NCBI GenBank assembly: GCA_028641055.1
Contig: CM054060.1
Location: 316,499,344-316,563,343 of the forward strand
Direction of reading: 5' to 3'
Length of the DNA stretch: 64,000 nt
From: Alopecurus myosuroides
Lineage: Eukaryota > Streptophyta > Magnoliopsida > Poales > Poaceae
Shown here in pieces: positions 21,411 to 32,197 of this stretch. The first letter of the stretch is position 1. Every line of letters starts with the position of its first letter. The position numbers and the translations under genes were made by a program. The notes beneath the pieces are model-generated. The model was not told where the DNA came from and made no database searches. It was given only the letters and a program-made list of their open reading frames with translations.

Positions 21411-22547
21411 GAACCATTTTCTGCTACCAGCGAAAATAGGCGCCTGCCAGGCAAGCAAGCAAGCAGCACAAATTACCAGCGAAAACTGGATTGTGCTACT
21501 GCCCTTCCATCCATAATTCCATACAGCTTCCTTCGATGCCTTCGTGCCAACAACCATCCTCCAAACCGCAGCGCCAACTGTACAATTCCATTTCCATCCA
21601 TGTAGACAGGAAGAGTATCTCCTGGGAAGTATGACGGCCAAACTCTAGAGACAGAGCCTAGTTCGATACTCTGCCCTCATGAACAAATGTAACACTAGCA
21701 AACTGGTGTTTTCTACTATCTACTGTATTTCCTTAAGAACAGTGTTGTAATTACAAAGGCTCCCGGGAGGTGAGTTTGCCGGCGGCCTGAGAACGGGGAG
21801 ATGTGCTCCGGGACCGGCTCCGTAGATGGCGGGGCTGGGACCTCACCGCCTGGCTCGCTCCGAGGAAGACGGTGTCCTGACATCGCTGACGAGCTCGACG
21901 ACGAGACGGCCATCGTGGCGGAATTGGAGGCGCGATGCAAGCCTCCTCCTTCGCCGACTTTCTTGCAGCGAGCGCGGCGACTTACGAACGTCTAGCGGCG
22001 ACGTGGCTCGGTGGTAGCCCGGCGGTTGCACGGAGGGCGGCAGTCTAGGCCGGCCCTCCCGGCGGCGCTACGGGTTCTCGGCGCGGGGGTACGGAGGATT
22101 GAGACCAGCAGGGGGACGCCATCCGTGGGGAGCTGATCCACGGTGTTGGCCACTCAGAGTGTGACGGGGATGTCGGGGGCCAACGGAGAATCGCCGGCGA
22201 GGCCACTGCAGCTGCAGTCGGCGGCGCGGGCGGTGGTGTCCGAGACGATTCCATGCCGGGTCGCGCTCGTCCCGAACCCTAGGCCTGATGGGCCTAGTGG
22301 GCCAGTGCCACACGTACTCGAGTGGAGAAGGCCTCGGGCCCCAAAGGAGGCTGCGAACGGCTGGCCAGAAGGGCCGGGCCACCGCGGCCCAGTGGACCCT
22401 GGCTATGGATCCCAAGCGGGTCAAGAGATCTCAGCTTAGGGTTTCCAGCCCCCATAGCTGCGTTCGACGCCATAGGAGTTCCGCCCGACGCGTTGTCCCC
22501 ACGCCGCCGCCACCCCCTCTGACCGCCTCGTACGCCGCCGCCACCGC

Positions 22548-24314
22548 GATGAAGAGGCCGCGCCAGGACGTGGAAGACGCGGACGTCCACCACCGGCGCC
22601 GCGCTCGGTCACCTTCACCTCCGCCTGCCGCGTCTCACCCCCCTTCTCGCTCGCCGGCCGCGCGCACCTACCGGCCGCCGGCGTGTCGCTAGCGCTCGCC
22701 GGTATGGGCCGCGTCACCTCGTCGGGCGCAGGAGCAGCCTCGGCGCCTCCCGCCGCCAGCCACATCGGACCGCCCCCGAGGACGGTCGCCGCCGCGCGCC
22801 TACCGCAGGAACCCGTCGCCGGAGGGCTTGCGCCGCGAGGCAGAGGTGCGTGACGTCCTGCAACGCCAGCCAGCCCGGGCACCGCCTCTGCCACGCCGGA
22901 GCTCGCCTGGCCGGGGCCGCCCCATCCCCTCCGTGCGGTCTGGCCATGTCGACTTGGGGCCTCGGGTGGGTGCATGTACAGAGGAGGATAGGGAGGTGCA
23001 GATACGTGATACGGCTCGTCGTGGGGAGTCCGGGACAAATGGCCTGGCAACCATGGGCGGTAGCAGAAGGAAGCCCTCAAAGAAGAAGAAGAAGCCGCGG
23101 CAGACGGGTGCGGATGCAGGCGGAGGGATCCAGATGGGGATCCCACCGTCGTCGTCCACCGGTGGCCCGACGGGAGAGCCGCGGGACCTGACCCAGATGG
23201 GGTTGGGTCCAACCCACTCTCAGGCGGAGGGTGGGGCGAGCTCCCCGGCGAGGATCCAGTGTTTAAACTGCGGGGTCTTTGATCACTTTCGGTCTGAGTG
23301 TACCCAGCCGGAGTGCTGCTTGCGCTGTGGGGACCCTGGGCATCGCTTGACCATGTGTTCTGTCCCGGCAGCACCGCCACGCACGCCCCACCTTGAGCTT
23401 CTGGGTCATGGGCGAAGTCGATTTTCTACTACATTGACCTAGGCGGAGTCCCTATTGTGATCCTCGAGAACCTCGCGCGCGTCTCTGTCCTCTCTGATCA
23501 GCTCCCGGCGCTCTCGGCGGGGCTCTCCGTGGAGATCATGTGTGATGAGCTGGCCCAGATCATGCCCGGACACGAGTGGAAGGTGCGCGAGGTCTCCCCC
23601 ACTGAGTTTGCGGTAGTCTTCCCATCGACTGAGATGCTCAGGTTGTGCTCCATGGGATCTACGTTCACTCTCCCCATCAACAAGATTCAGGTATCTATCA
23701 AGGCCTCGACTGCTGCTTCCTCGACCAACGTCCTCCGCTCCACTTGGGTCCGCCTGTATGGCCTCCCGGACGATGCCAGGACGACGGGGTTTATTGAGCT
23801 TCTCTCACAGGCGCTCGGCAGGTTGGCCGAGGTAGACGAGGGCTCCCTCGCTGGCTCTGATGCAGTGCTCTTTCGAGTGCTCTGCCCAGACCCGAGCCTC
23901 CTTCCTGGGCTCCTGCCTCCGGTCTACTTCGGTGGTCGTGGCGGGAACGAGGGAGCGACTCTGAGGGTTGAGCTGGAGGAGGACAGACCTCCCTCACCGC
24001 CGACTGGACGCCCAGATGGGGGACCGTCCGAGCAGGGTGGTGACTCTTCGGAGGCGGGGTCCTCATACGATGATGATGACGATGATAAGTCTGGCGCGGG
24101 GGGAGGGGGGTCCGCGGCTCCGGATCCTTCGCCTGCCGCGCAACCGGCCACCGACCCGGTGCCACAGCCCTCCGCTCCCTCTCAGTCGGCCGGACTGACT
24201 GATGGGGTCCGTGTGTCGGTGCCCAAGATTGGTTCGCTGGTCCCGCTGCCCCAGGGGGTGGACACCTCGCCTCGTGGGACCTCACCATGCCACTTGGAGC
24301 AGCCATTCTCTTAG
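22548..24314 (+). pseudogene. LINE ORF1 (nucleic-acid-binding protein), frameshifted
   Basis: RNA-binding chaperone of the LINE ribonucleoprotein. A plausible start (MKRPRQDVEDADVHHRRR) at 22548 is followed by an arginine/proline-rich region and a lysine-rich patch. Two CCHC-like knuckles follow, CLNCGVFDHFRSEC and CCLRCGDPGHRLTMC (about 23262-23355). After a frameshift near 23410 the reading resumes at 23457 with ILENLARVSVLSDQLPALSA and a domain containing LRSTWVRLYGLPDDARTTGF, like the domain found in many plant LINE ORF1 proteins. The C-terminal part is acidic and low-complexity. Confidence 0.7.
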
Positions 24315-24329
24315 TACGGGTCCAACTTT

Positions 24330-27300
24330 GTTCTGCCGGCTACGGGGCACTCAGGCGGGATCCTTCTTGGTGCAAAGGAGGATACATTTGAGGTGGAGGA
24401 CATGGACCGCGGGGAATTCTTCGTGAGTTTGCTACTTACCCATAGACACACCTCCCTTCAATGGGAGGTGATTATAGTCTATGGTCCCGTGGACCAAAGC
24501 AGATCGTCGTCCTTCCTTGCCGAGTTACGCGACAAGGTAGAGAGATGCTCTACTCCGATAGTTATTGCCGGTGACTTTAACCTCATTAGGTCCCCGGATG
24601 ACAAATGTCGGCTAATGTGGACCATCGGCGGATCGATATGTTCAATGACTGCATCGCCGACCTTGCTCTTAAGGAAATTAGGCGGGTAGGGGCTAGGTGC
24701 ACCTGGACTAACAACCGGGCTGACCCGATCCGGAGTGTGCTGGATCGGGTTCTTGTATCGGTGGACTGGGAGTTAGAGTTCCCCCTGTGTTCCTTACGGG
24801 CACTAACTAGGATTGGCTCGGACCACACACCTCTATTGCTTTCGTCTGGTGGAATTACTCCGCCGAAATTGAACCGCTTCCACTTTGAAAACTTCTGGCT
24901 TGAGAAACCAGGTTTTGTGGAGGCGGTCCAAACTCGATGGATGGAGGCTATGGCTAACCCACCTCGCATGTTTAATGCGGTGGACGCCTAGCATCACTGC
25001 TCTCAGATGTCCCGCAAATTCATGAGGAGTTGGGGGGCTAACCTTGGTGCGGAGGTGAATAGGAGGAAAGTTACGATACTGGAAGAAATCTAGTCCCTCG
25101 ATCGCACCTCGGACTTGGTAGGGCTTACCGCGGAGGAGTGGCTCCAGCGATATGCCCTCGAGGACTCCCTTATGGAGATCTACAAGGGCGAAGAGGTCTT
25201 CTGGCGACAGCGGAGTCGCCAGAACTGAATCCTTAGGGGCGAGGCCAATACAGCATACTTCCACGCGATCGCTAATGGGCGGCGCCGGAAATGCTCTATT
25301 CCTTGCCTATGGGAGGATGATCGGATTTTGGAGGATCCAAGAGAGATCTCCACCCATATTTACTCCTTCTATAGAGAGAAATTTACAACGGGTCCACGCG
25401 CGGGGATCTCGCTAGTCCAGGACCTGGCCAGCTGGGGCACATGTCTCGAAGGCGGAAAACGCAGACCTTACCCTCCCATTCCTGGAGGCGGAGGTGGCTC
25501 GCGCGGTCATGGATATTTAAGGCGAACTTGGCCCCGGGGCCTGATGGCCTCCCAGTGACCTTCTTCCAGAAATTCTGGGAGACGATCAAGGCGGTCATCA
25601 TGCCAATGTTCCAGGAGTTCTATATTGGAACGTTGATGATGGCCCGCCTTAATTTTGTCGTGGATACCTTGATCCCCAAGGTAGTGGGGTCCGCGGACAT
25701 CCGCCAATTTAGACCGATTACTGTCCTGAACGTCATCCGTCGGATCTTCTCCAAAGTGTGTGCCACCCGACTCGCTCCGATTCTGGAACGCCTCACTCAT
25801 CCGTACCAATTCGCCTTCCTAAAAGGCTGGTACATCCATGATGGGATCCTAGCCCTCCATGAAATTGTTCATGAGGTGAAGTCACGCCGGCAGAAGGGCG
25901 TATTTCTTAAGTTAGATTTCCAAAAGGCGTATGATCGCTTGGAGTGGCCCTTCCTTCGCCTGGTGTTGGAGCGGAGGGGAGTGGACAATCGGATGATTTG
26001 TTGGATTATGCAGTTGGTCATGAGTGGGAATACCGCCATTAATATTAACGGGGCAGTCGGTCCCTATTTTAGACCCACTTGTGGTGTTCGACAGTGTGAT
26101 CCCATTTCACCCCTACTGTTTAACGCGGCGGTGGATGTCCTAGCAGAGGTCTTGGAGCGCGCCAAGACCTATGGCCACATCTCTGGGGTGATTGGACATT
26201 TGGTTCCTGGAGGAGGGGTGGCCCACGTCCAATATGCAGATGACACCATGATCATGGTCGAGGGGTCGGAACTTGACATTATCAACCTAAAGTTCCTACT
26301 TGTTTTCTTTGAATCCATGTCTGGTCTCAAGATCAACTTCGACAAGAGTGAAGTTGTGGTTCTCGGCTACTCCGTGGAGGACCAACAACGGATTGCTGAC
26401 AACCTTAATTGTAGGCTGTCGCAGTTCCCAGTATCCTATCTGGGAATGCCTATTCGTGATTCTAGGATCCTTACCAGGGATCTGGACCCGCTAGTAGGGC
26501 GGGTCAAAACTAGATCTGAACCTTGGCAAGGGAGATTCACATCCAAAGGGAGCAAGACTATTCTTATCGACTCCTGCCTGTCTAGCCTCCCCATGTATAT
26601 GATGGGGCTATACTTGCTTCCGGAGGCCGTACATGCCAGCTTTGATAAGGAACTATCCCGATTCTTCTAGCAGGATGCGAAGGGTCACCAAAAGTACCAT
26701 AGGGTGAAATGGGCAGATATCTACGCCCCCAAGGAGCTTGGGGCATAGGGATTCTGGCCTCCCGCCAAATGAATAAAGCGTTGCTGCTAAAATGGGTGCG
26801 GAGGATCCTTCGGGACGACGGGGGCCTATGGCTCCGACTTCTAAAGGCGAAATACCTTAGGGGATGCCCACTCCTGGTGTGTGAGCGGAAGGAGCGATCG
26901 CAGTTTTGCCGAACCATCCAGGTTATCAAACATGAGATCCACCGGGGGATCGCCTTCTCCGTCAGGGACGGAAGAGGGGTCCTGTTTTGGTTGGACCCGT
27001 GGCTAGGTGCACGCCCCCTCTAGCATGAGTTACCGTAGTTGTCCGCGATCTGCTCAGAACCCGAAATGCTGGTGGCGGGGGCATTACTGAATGGGCAGTG
27101 GAATATTGGATTCCGTCGCACGTTTGGCCCGATGGAGGCTGCAAAGTGGGAACTTCTCATCGCATCTCTCCCTAGGGCCTTAGGGGGCACACCGGACGTG
27201 GTTTCGTGGTCCCTAGCCCCTTCGGGGAACTTCTCGGTGGGTTCGGCGTACAGGGCCCTATTTAGAGGGCCCATGACTCCTTGGGCGACCCATTTGTGGA

Positions 27301-27725
27301 AAGCGCCTATGCCATTGAAGATTAAGATCTTCACGTGGCAGCTCCTGCGTGACCGTCTCCCTTCGAGGGTGGAGGTCATCAAGCAGTTTGGTCCCGACGA
27401 CGGGACCTACCCCTTATGTGCGGTTCCAGAGACGGGGACCCATATTTTATTTTCGTGTCCCGCAGCTCGCTTTCTGTGGAGCTTCGTTGCTGAGGCACCG
27501 GGGCCCGAGTGGATGGCCCTTGACCTTAGTGAGTTCCTGGAAGCGCAGGCGAACCGTAACGGGAGGAAGAGACGCCTCTTCTGGCAACTGTTTGCCGCGA
27601 TGACCTGGACCATATGGACTATTCGTAATAAGATGGTTATCGAGCATGTCTTCCTGAGACGGGCCTCTGACTCTATGTTTAAATTCTTGGCTTTCTTGCA
27701 GCAGTGGCACCCTCTCTGTAGATAG
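24330..27725 (+). pseudogene. LINE ORF2: endonuclease, reverse transcriptase, zinc-binding domain
   Basis: Nicks the target and copies LINE RNA onto it. The apurinic-endonuclease-like domain shows VIIVYGPVDQSRSSSF, VIAGDFNLIRSPDDK and later SDHTPLLLS, across a frameshift near 24600. The RT domain lies in the open frame 25441-26670: ANLAPGPDGLPVTFFQKFW, DTLIPKVVGS, FRPITVLNVIRRIFSK, LKLDFQKAYDRLEW and catalytic VQYADDTMIMVEG. The usual GVRQGDP is GVRQCDP here. After several stops, 27039-27725 carries the terminal region (KIKIFTWQLLRDRLPSRVEV, CPAARFLW). Too many stops are present for function. Confidence 0.82.
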
Positions 27726-27968
27726 CGGGACTTGGACCGGCTGGACAGCGTGATTCAGGACCTCGTGCAGGCGGCTCGCCGCCTATCCTCAGCTTCCAGC
27801 CCCTGATTGTTGCCCTGAGTTGTCTCTTTTATTTCTGTTTTAGTTTGGGCCTTCCTGTGCTATGGCCGTAGCAAACTCTGGACTAGTGTGGTGTGCGTGT
27901 GGTTGGAACTTGTTGTATGACTGTTGGTTGCTTTATTTATAAAGCGGGGCGTAAAGCCTGTTTCGAGG

Positions 27969-27986
27969 AACAATGGTGGGGGAGAA
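27969..27986. repeat. LINE target-site duplication, right copy
   Basis: Exact copy of 21393-21410. It directly follows the LINE 3' end (CCTGTTTCGAGG) and leads back into Copia-long LTR sequence. Confidence 0.85.
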
Positions 27987-29554
27987 CTTGCTAGAGAGAG
28001 AGGGAACCAATGGGGAAGAAGGCCCCTTAAATAGCCCCCACCCCCAAAATCTTCCCGTTGGGGCATATTCCTTGTGTGCAGGAAACCCAGCCTGGCCGGA
28101 AGACAGGCTGGCCTGCTGCCCGAGATGCTGGGCCTAAAGTTCAGGCAGGCCGGCCTCTAGCCCGTCCTGGGTTGGCCTCTCTATGTGTCCCGGCCTGGGC
28201 TGGCCTCTCTGTGTTTCCCGGCCTGGGAGCCGGCTTGTCTGGTCACCCCATGCGTAGGCTGGCCACCCACCCGAGCAGCCCGGCCTAGAGCCCGGCCTGG
28301 AGCCCGGCCCGGCCGGCCAAACTGTTTCTAGAAAAACACCTACACTAAGAACACGATATCTTTCGCCTCCAGACTCTGTTTTCTATGATCTTGGGCTCGT
28401 TGAACTCGCAACTATGAGCACTATAAGATCATGCAGAGAAACATCATAGTAAATTATTGGAGGATAAAAATAAATGATGAAAGGTTTGACCTCTCTATAA
28501 AGGAACGATCGGTAAAACCTCCAATATCAAAACCGCAATAAGTTTTTCATGCGAAACCCGTTTTTGATGAAATTGACCTTGTATTGAAACACGTGACAAG
28601 ATCTAAAACCAAACATGAAAAAAACACAAATAAGAACCAAGAAAGATGATGCCAAGTATGCAAAGGTTTGAGCTCTCTCCGAGTGATGCGATCAAGATGC
28701 TAATATGAGAGCCCCTCTTGATAGTACGGTTATCTATCCTATAACCCGGTATCCCTCCTAATGATATGCGACTAGTAATATAGAAAACCTATAAATATTA
28801 TACCTTTTCCTTGAGCATTCCACTTGATCTAGATGATGAAGATCTTGACATCCTCAAGATGGAACACCTTTCTTGATTTCGCTTTGCTCGGTGAAGACAC
28901 ATAGATTGCTCCCCCATACGCCACTATGGGAGAGGCTCTTTTAGGTATATCTTCACTTGGACATTATCTCCAAAAGAGTGGCAAGATTCAAGCATTTGAT
29001 CTCTGTGATATGCTCCCCTTGAACTTGCACTTCTCGAACTTGATGACAACCACAACTTGACGTCATCAACCATGGACTATATGAAATCTTCCTTCTGATG
29101 CAAGCCCATGGAAAGATACCTAACCCCACATATATATAGCACACACACACATATAATGGGTTAGAACACAAAGCTATATGAACAATTACTTACCATACCA
29201 TGATCCTACATGGTACATGTTCATTCTTTGTGAGTTGATCAATATTAACCATCGCTTAGCACTTTTCCTTAATCAACCTTGTATCTTTTCTGATCTCTTC
29301 ATAATAATGATGTCTTGAAGGTAAATATGAATGTTCACACAATATTCTTCTTCAAGACATAATTGCAATATGCTCAACTCTCTCATGACCAAACTTGGGA
29401 TATTCACATGAATAGCACCTTGGTCACCACTTGATTATTTAAATATACAACACATGGACATCAAGCATTGCCTATGGACAAACTCTACAAGTATAGCTCA
29501 ATGCAACCATTAGTCCGTAGTATTGTCATAAATTACCAAAACCACACATGGGGG
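27987..29554 (-). repeat. Copia-long LTR, middle part
   Basis: Continuation of the minus-strand LTR after the LINE. It includes a GC-rich block with repeated GGCCTG/CCGGCC units at about 28080-28320 and AT-rich sequence beyond. It has no coding content: ORFs such as 27860-28066 have no recognisable product. It ends at the GGGGG target site (29550-29554), where Athila-B begins. The last 15 bases of the LTR reappear at 51243-51257. Confidence 0.68.
29550..29554. repeat. Athila-B target-site duplication, left copy
   Basis: GGGGG here and at 51238-51242 flank the TGATA...ATCATCA ends of Athila-B. Joining the flanks restores a continuous Copia-long LTR end. The homopolymer makes the evidence weaker than a mixed sequence would be. 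Confidence 0.65.
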
Positions 29555-30268
29555 TGATAAGTCCATTTTGCATCACTATTTTATATCATAATTTGCTGTT
29601 ATTCATTGATATATTTCATATTGGAGCATGATAATTATGTTATTTCACCTATTTTGCATGTTTTCTAATAATTGGAGAGTTCAACCCCGGAGTCAGAATT
29701 CTGCTGGAAAATGGAGTGTCAGGATACCATATTCGCGAAGATCAGAACACCCTGAAAATCATCGGAAAGTTCGTATTTCACTCGAAACGGAGGAAGCCAA
29801 AAGGGGAGCCGGAGGAGGGCCACCAAGGGCCCTCACGATGCCTAGGCGCGGGCCAACCTCTGGCCGCGCCTCGATGTGGCGAGGAGGCCCTGGCCCACCT
29901 CTGGCTTGCCCCTTCGACGTACTTCATCCCCCGGAAACCCTAAGACACGGAGAATCATCGAGGAGTCTTTCCACCACCTCTGTGGGATGGAAAACAACAG
30001 AGAGAGAAAAGCTCTCCGGCAGGGAGAAATCTGCCGGGGAAATTCCTTCCCGCAGGGGGAAAATCATCGCCATCGTCACCGTCCTCGAGATGGACTTCAT
30101 CGGGATCATCATTGTCATGATCATCATCATCATCTCCACCATCATCACCCTCAGCTCCACTCCGTTCCTCTGTAACATCTAGGGTTGCATCTTGTCTATT
30201 TGATAGGGGAAACTTTCCCGGTGTTTATTACTTGTAGTTGATGCTATTGAGTGAAACCATTGCATTAG
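29555..30268 (+). repeat. Athila-B 5' LTR, first part
   Basis: Starts TGATAAGTCCATTTTGCATC and corresponds to 49723 onward. It is interrupted after ATTAG (30264-30268) by Tat-B and resumes at 41521. The short ORF at 29628-30182 has a counterpart in the other LTR (49796-50347), but no product is recognisable; I treat it as LTR sequence. Confidence 0.85.
30264..30268. repeat. Tat-B target-site duplication (ATTAG), left copy
   Basis: ATTAG here precedes the LTR start TGTCGG, and ATTAG at 41516-41520 follows the LTR end CGACA. Removing Tat-B and one ATTAG restores the Athila-B LTR exactly as seen around 50435. A third copy at 31640-31644 arose through the tandem duplication. Confidence 0.92.
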
Positions 30269-30821
30269 TGTCGGATATATACCAAATAGGGGTATAGAAG
30301 ATGGTAGACAAAGTGCCGGATTACCAGGGTGGCCTAAGTGGTAGTGGGCTTAGGTCCATTAGGCGGCCCAGTAATCCGACGCACAGAAGCCGGATTCTAG
30401 AAGAACCCGGTCACGGCCCATGTGATCTGGCTTGGAGGAGAAGACGGATTCCTTGTTTTCCAAGTTACAAGTTATCGTAGTCTTCTAGGTTTCCTATTCT
30501 GTAAGCCCTAATCCGGCTATTATATAAAGCCGGACGGGAGATAGATAGGAGGAGAACGAATAACAGAGAAGCTCTACGCCAGCTCGCCGAGAAGCTCATC
30601 CTCGTCGAGCAGCTTAGATCTAAACCCTCACATTGTATCCTTGTTTACGAGCTTTAGTCCCGATTAGTGAGAAGTGCAGGAGTAGGCACGTCGTACTGTC
30701 GCGACGTACCGAACCTGGGTAAATCATGTGTTCTGTGTTTACTACGCGATCCCGTTACCCCACGTCTCTACCGTAGTCTCATGGCACCCCCGTCTATGAA
30801 AACTAATACGATGTCTCGACA
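30269..30821 (+). repeat. Tat-B LTR, duplicated extra copy
   Basis: 553 bp, TGTCGGATAT to CTCGACA, followed by the primer-binding site TGGCGCCCACCGTGGGG at 30824-30840. TATA box TATATAAAG at 30521-30529. It is nearly identical to 31645-32197 and is one half of the 1376-bp tandem duplication. Confidence 0.9.
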
Positions 30822-31551
30822 GTTGGCGCCCACCGTGGGGCAAACGACGTCAGGCGTAAAATTCCGATCTGGGATACTTGGCGGAATCGGAAGATCAATC
30901 ACTGTCGGAAGCTTGGAGTTCGACAACGACGTCGGGCGCTTCCTCGACAACGGATCCTACATACCGGCGCAAAACCACCTGGTAAGTGCCTGCGTGTTAC
31001 CGATAGGATCTGCTAACATCTTTATCGGACTAACTGCAGAAGCAATGGGGTTTTGCGGTGGAAGCAAATTTATCCCACCCGCCCTATACCCAGTCGAAGA
31101 TGACTATGATGCCGGATTCTGCTCAGATCGCCGACAAAAAAGTGATACACACTTTATCGGCATGGTGCAATTTGAAATCGCCGAAAACACGGATGACGGA
31201 AATCCCGTGCAAGAGGCAGACAACAACGCACCCGTCATGGAGACGGAAGATCAAACACCCGTCATAGAGGCGGAAGATCCGACATCCATCAACAAGACGA
31301 TGAACTCGGAAGCAGAATCCATGCTTGCCGCCATTGAGGCGAGGTTGGAGTCGGAAACCGGATCGGATAACTTCGACTCCGAAGACGAAGATGAGGACGC
31401 CTTTGTAAGAAAGGTTAAGTCCTTTCAAGAGGGATTCCATGAAGTTCTAATGGCGAAATCGGCTGATACCACGGACGCCGGCAGCCAGGAAAGCCCTAAA
31501 ACCCCTCAGCTCCACCATCATCACCCTCAGCTCCACTCCGTTCCTCTGTAA
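30781..31551 (+). pseudogene. Tat-B gag N-terminal part, truncated copy
   Basis: Begins with ATG in the LTR (MAPPSM), reads across the primer-binding site (MSRQLAPTVGQTTSG) and continues open through GGIGRSITVGSLEFDNDVGR to the duplication junction. There it runs into host LTR sequence and stops (HPQLHSVPL). Unlike the second copy it has no frameshift, so the 5' part of gag is intact here but disconnected from the rest. A further in-frame ATG exists upstream at 30667. Confidence 0.8.
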
Positions 31552-31644
31552 CATCTAGGGTTGCATCTTGTCTATTTGATAGGGGAAACTTTCCCGGTGT
31601 TTATTACTTGTAGTTGATGCTATTGAGTGAAACCATTGCATTAG

Positions 31645-32197
31645 TGTCGGATATATACCAAATAGGGGTATAGAAGATGGTAGACAAAGTGCCGGATTAC
31701 CAGGGTGGCCTAAGTGGTAGTGGGCTTAGGTCCATTAGGCGGCCCAGTAATCCGACGCACAGAAGCCGGATTCTAGAAGAACCCGGTCACGGCCCATGTG
31801 ATCTGGCTTGGAGGAGAAGACGGATTCCTTGTTTTCCAAGTTACAAGTTACCGTAGTCTTCTAGGTTTCCTATTCTGTAAGCCCTAATCCGGCTATTATA
31901 TAAAGCCGGACGGGAGATAGATAGGAGGAGAACGAATAACAGAGAAGCTCTACGCCAGCTCGCCGAGAAGCTCATCCTCGTCGAGCAGCTTAGATCTAAA
32001 CCCTCACATTGTATCCCTGTTTACGAGCTTTAGTCCCGATTAGTGAGAAGTGCAGGAGTAGGCACGTCGTACTGTCGCGACGTACCGAACCTGCGTAAAT
32101 CATGTGTTCTGTGTTTACTACGCGATCCCGTTACCCCACGTCTCTACCGTAGTCTCATGGCACCCCCGTCTATGAAAACTAATACAATGTCTCGACA
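31645..32197 (+). repeat. Tat-B LTR adjacent to the coding region (5' LTR)
   Basis: 553 bp with the same ends as the other copies. TATATAAAG box at 31897-31905; primer-binding site at 32200-32216. It differs from the 3' LTR (40962-41515) at roughly seven positions by eye, including one single-base indel. Confidence 0.9.

Larger units (their letters stand above)
21411..27968 (+). mobile_element. LINE (non-LTR retrotransposon), nearly full length, decayed
   Basis: A 6558-bp insertion bounded by an 18-bp target-site duplication. It has a GC-rich 5' region, ORF1 with paired CCHC knuckles, and ORF2 with an endonuclease, a reverse transcriptase and a terminal zinc-binding domain. The 3' end carries TTTATTTATAAAGCGGGGCG, a motif I associate with 3' ends of grass LINEs, and has no long poly(A). 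The first ~330 bp (21411-21740) are less GC-rich than the rest and may not be ordinary LINE 5' UTR. Many frameshifts and stops show the copy is old. Confidence 0.85.

Noticed and set aside
22436..23380. 314-codon minus-strand ORF in the LINE 5' region
   Set aside because: GC-rich sequence keeps several frames open by chance. The plus strand has CCHC knuckles and ORF1, and the minus ORF shows low-complexity Pro/Arg/Ala only.
28080..28320. GC-rich repeated GGCCTG/CCGGCC block as a possible CpG-island promoter
   Set aside because: It lies within the Copia-long LTR, is repetitive, and has no gene downstream on either strand.
29628..30182. 184-codon ORF in the Athila-B LTR, also seen at 49796-50347
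   Set aside because: Present in both LTRs but without a recognisable domain, and partly a simple Ile/Met run from repeated ATC/ATG. Best explained as LTR sequence.
30667..30780. Upstream in-frame start for Tat-B gag (MRSAGVGTSYCRD)
   Set aside because: It is open in Tat-B, but the corresponding upstream extension in Tat-A differs in sequence. Conservation begins at MAPPSM, so the later ATG is preferred.
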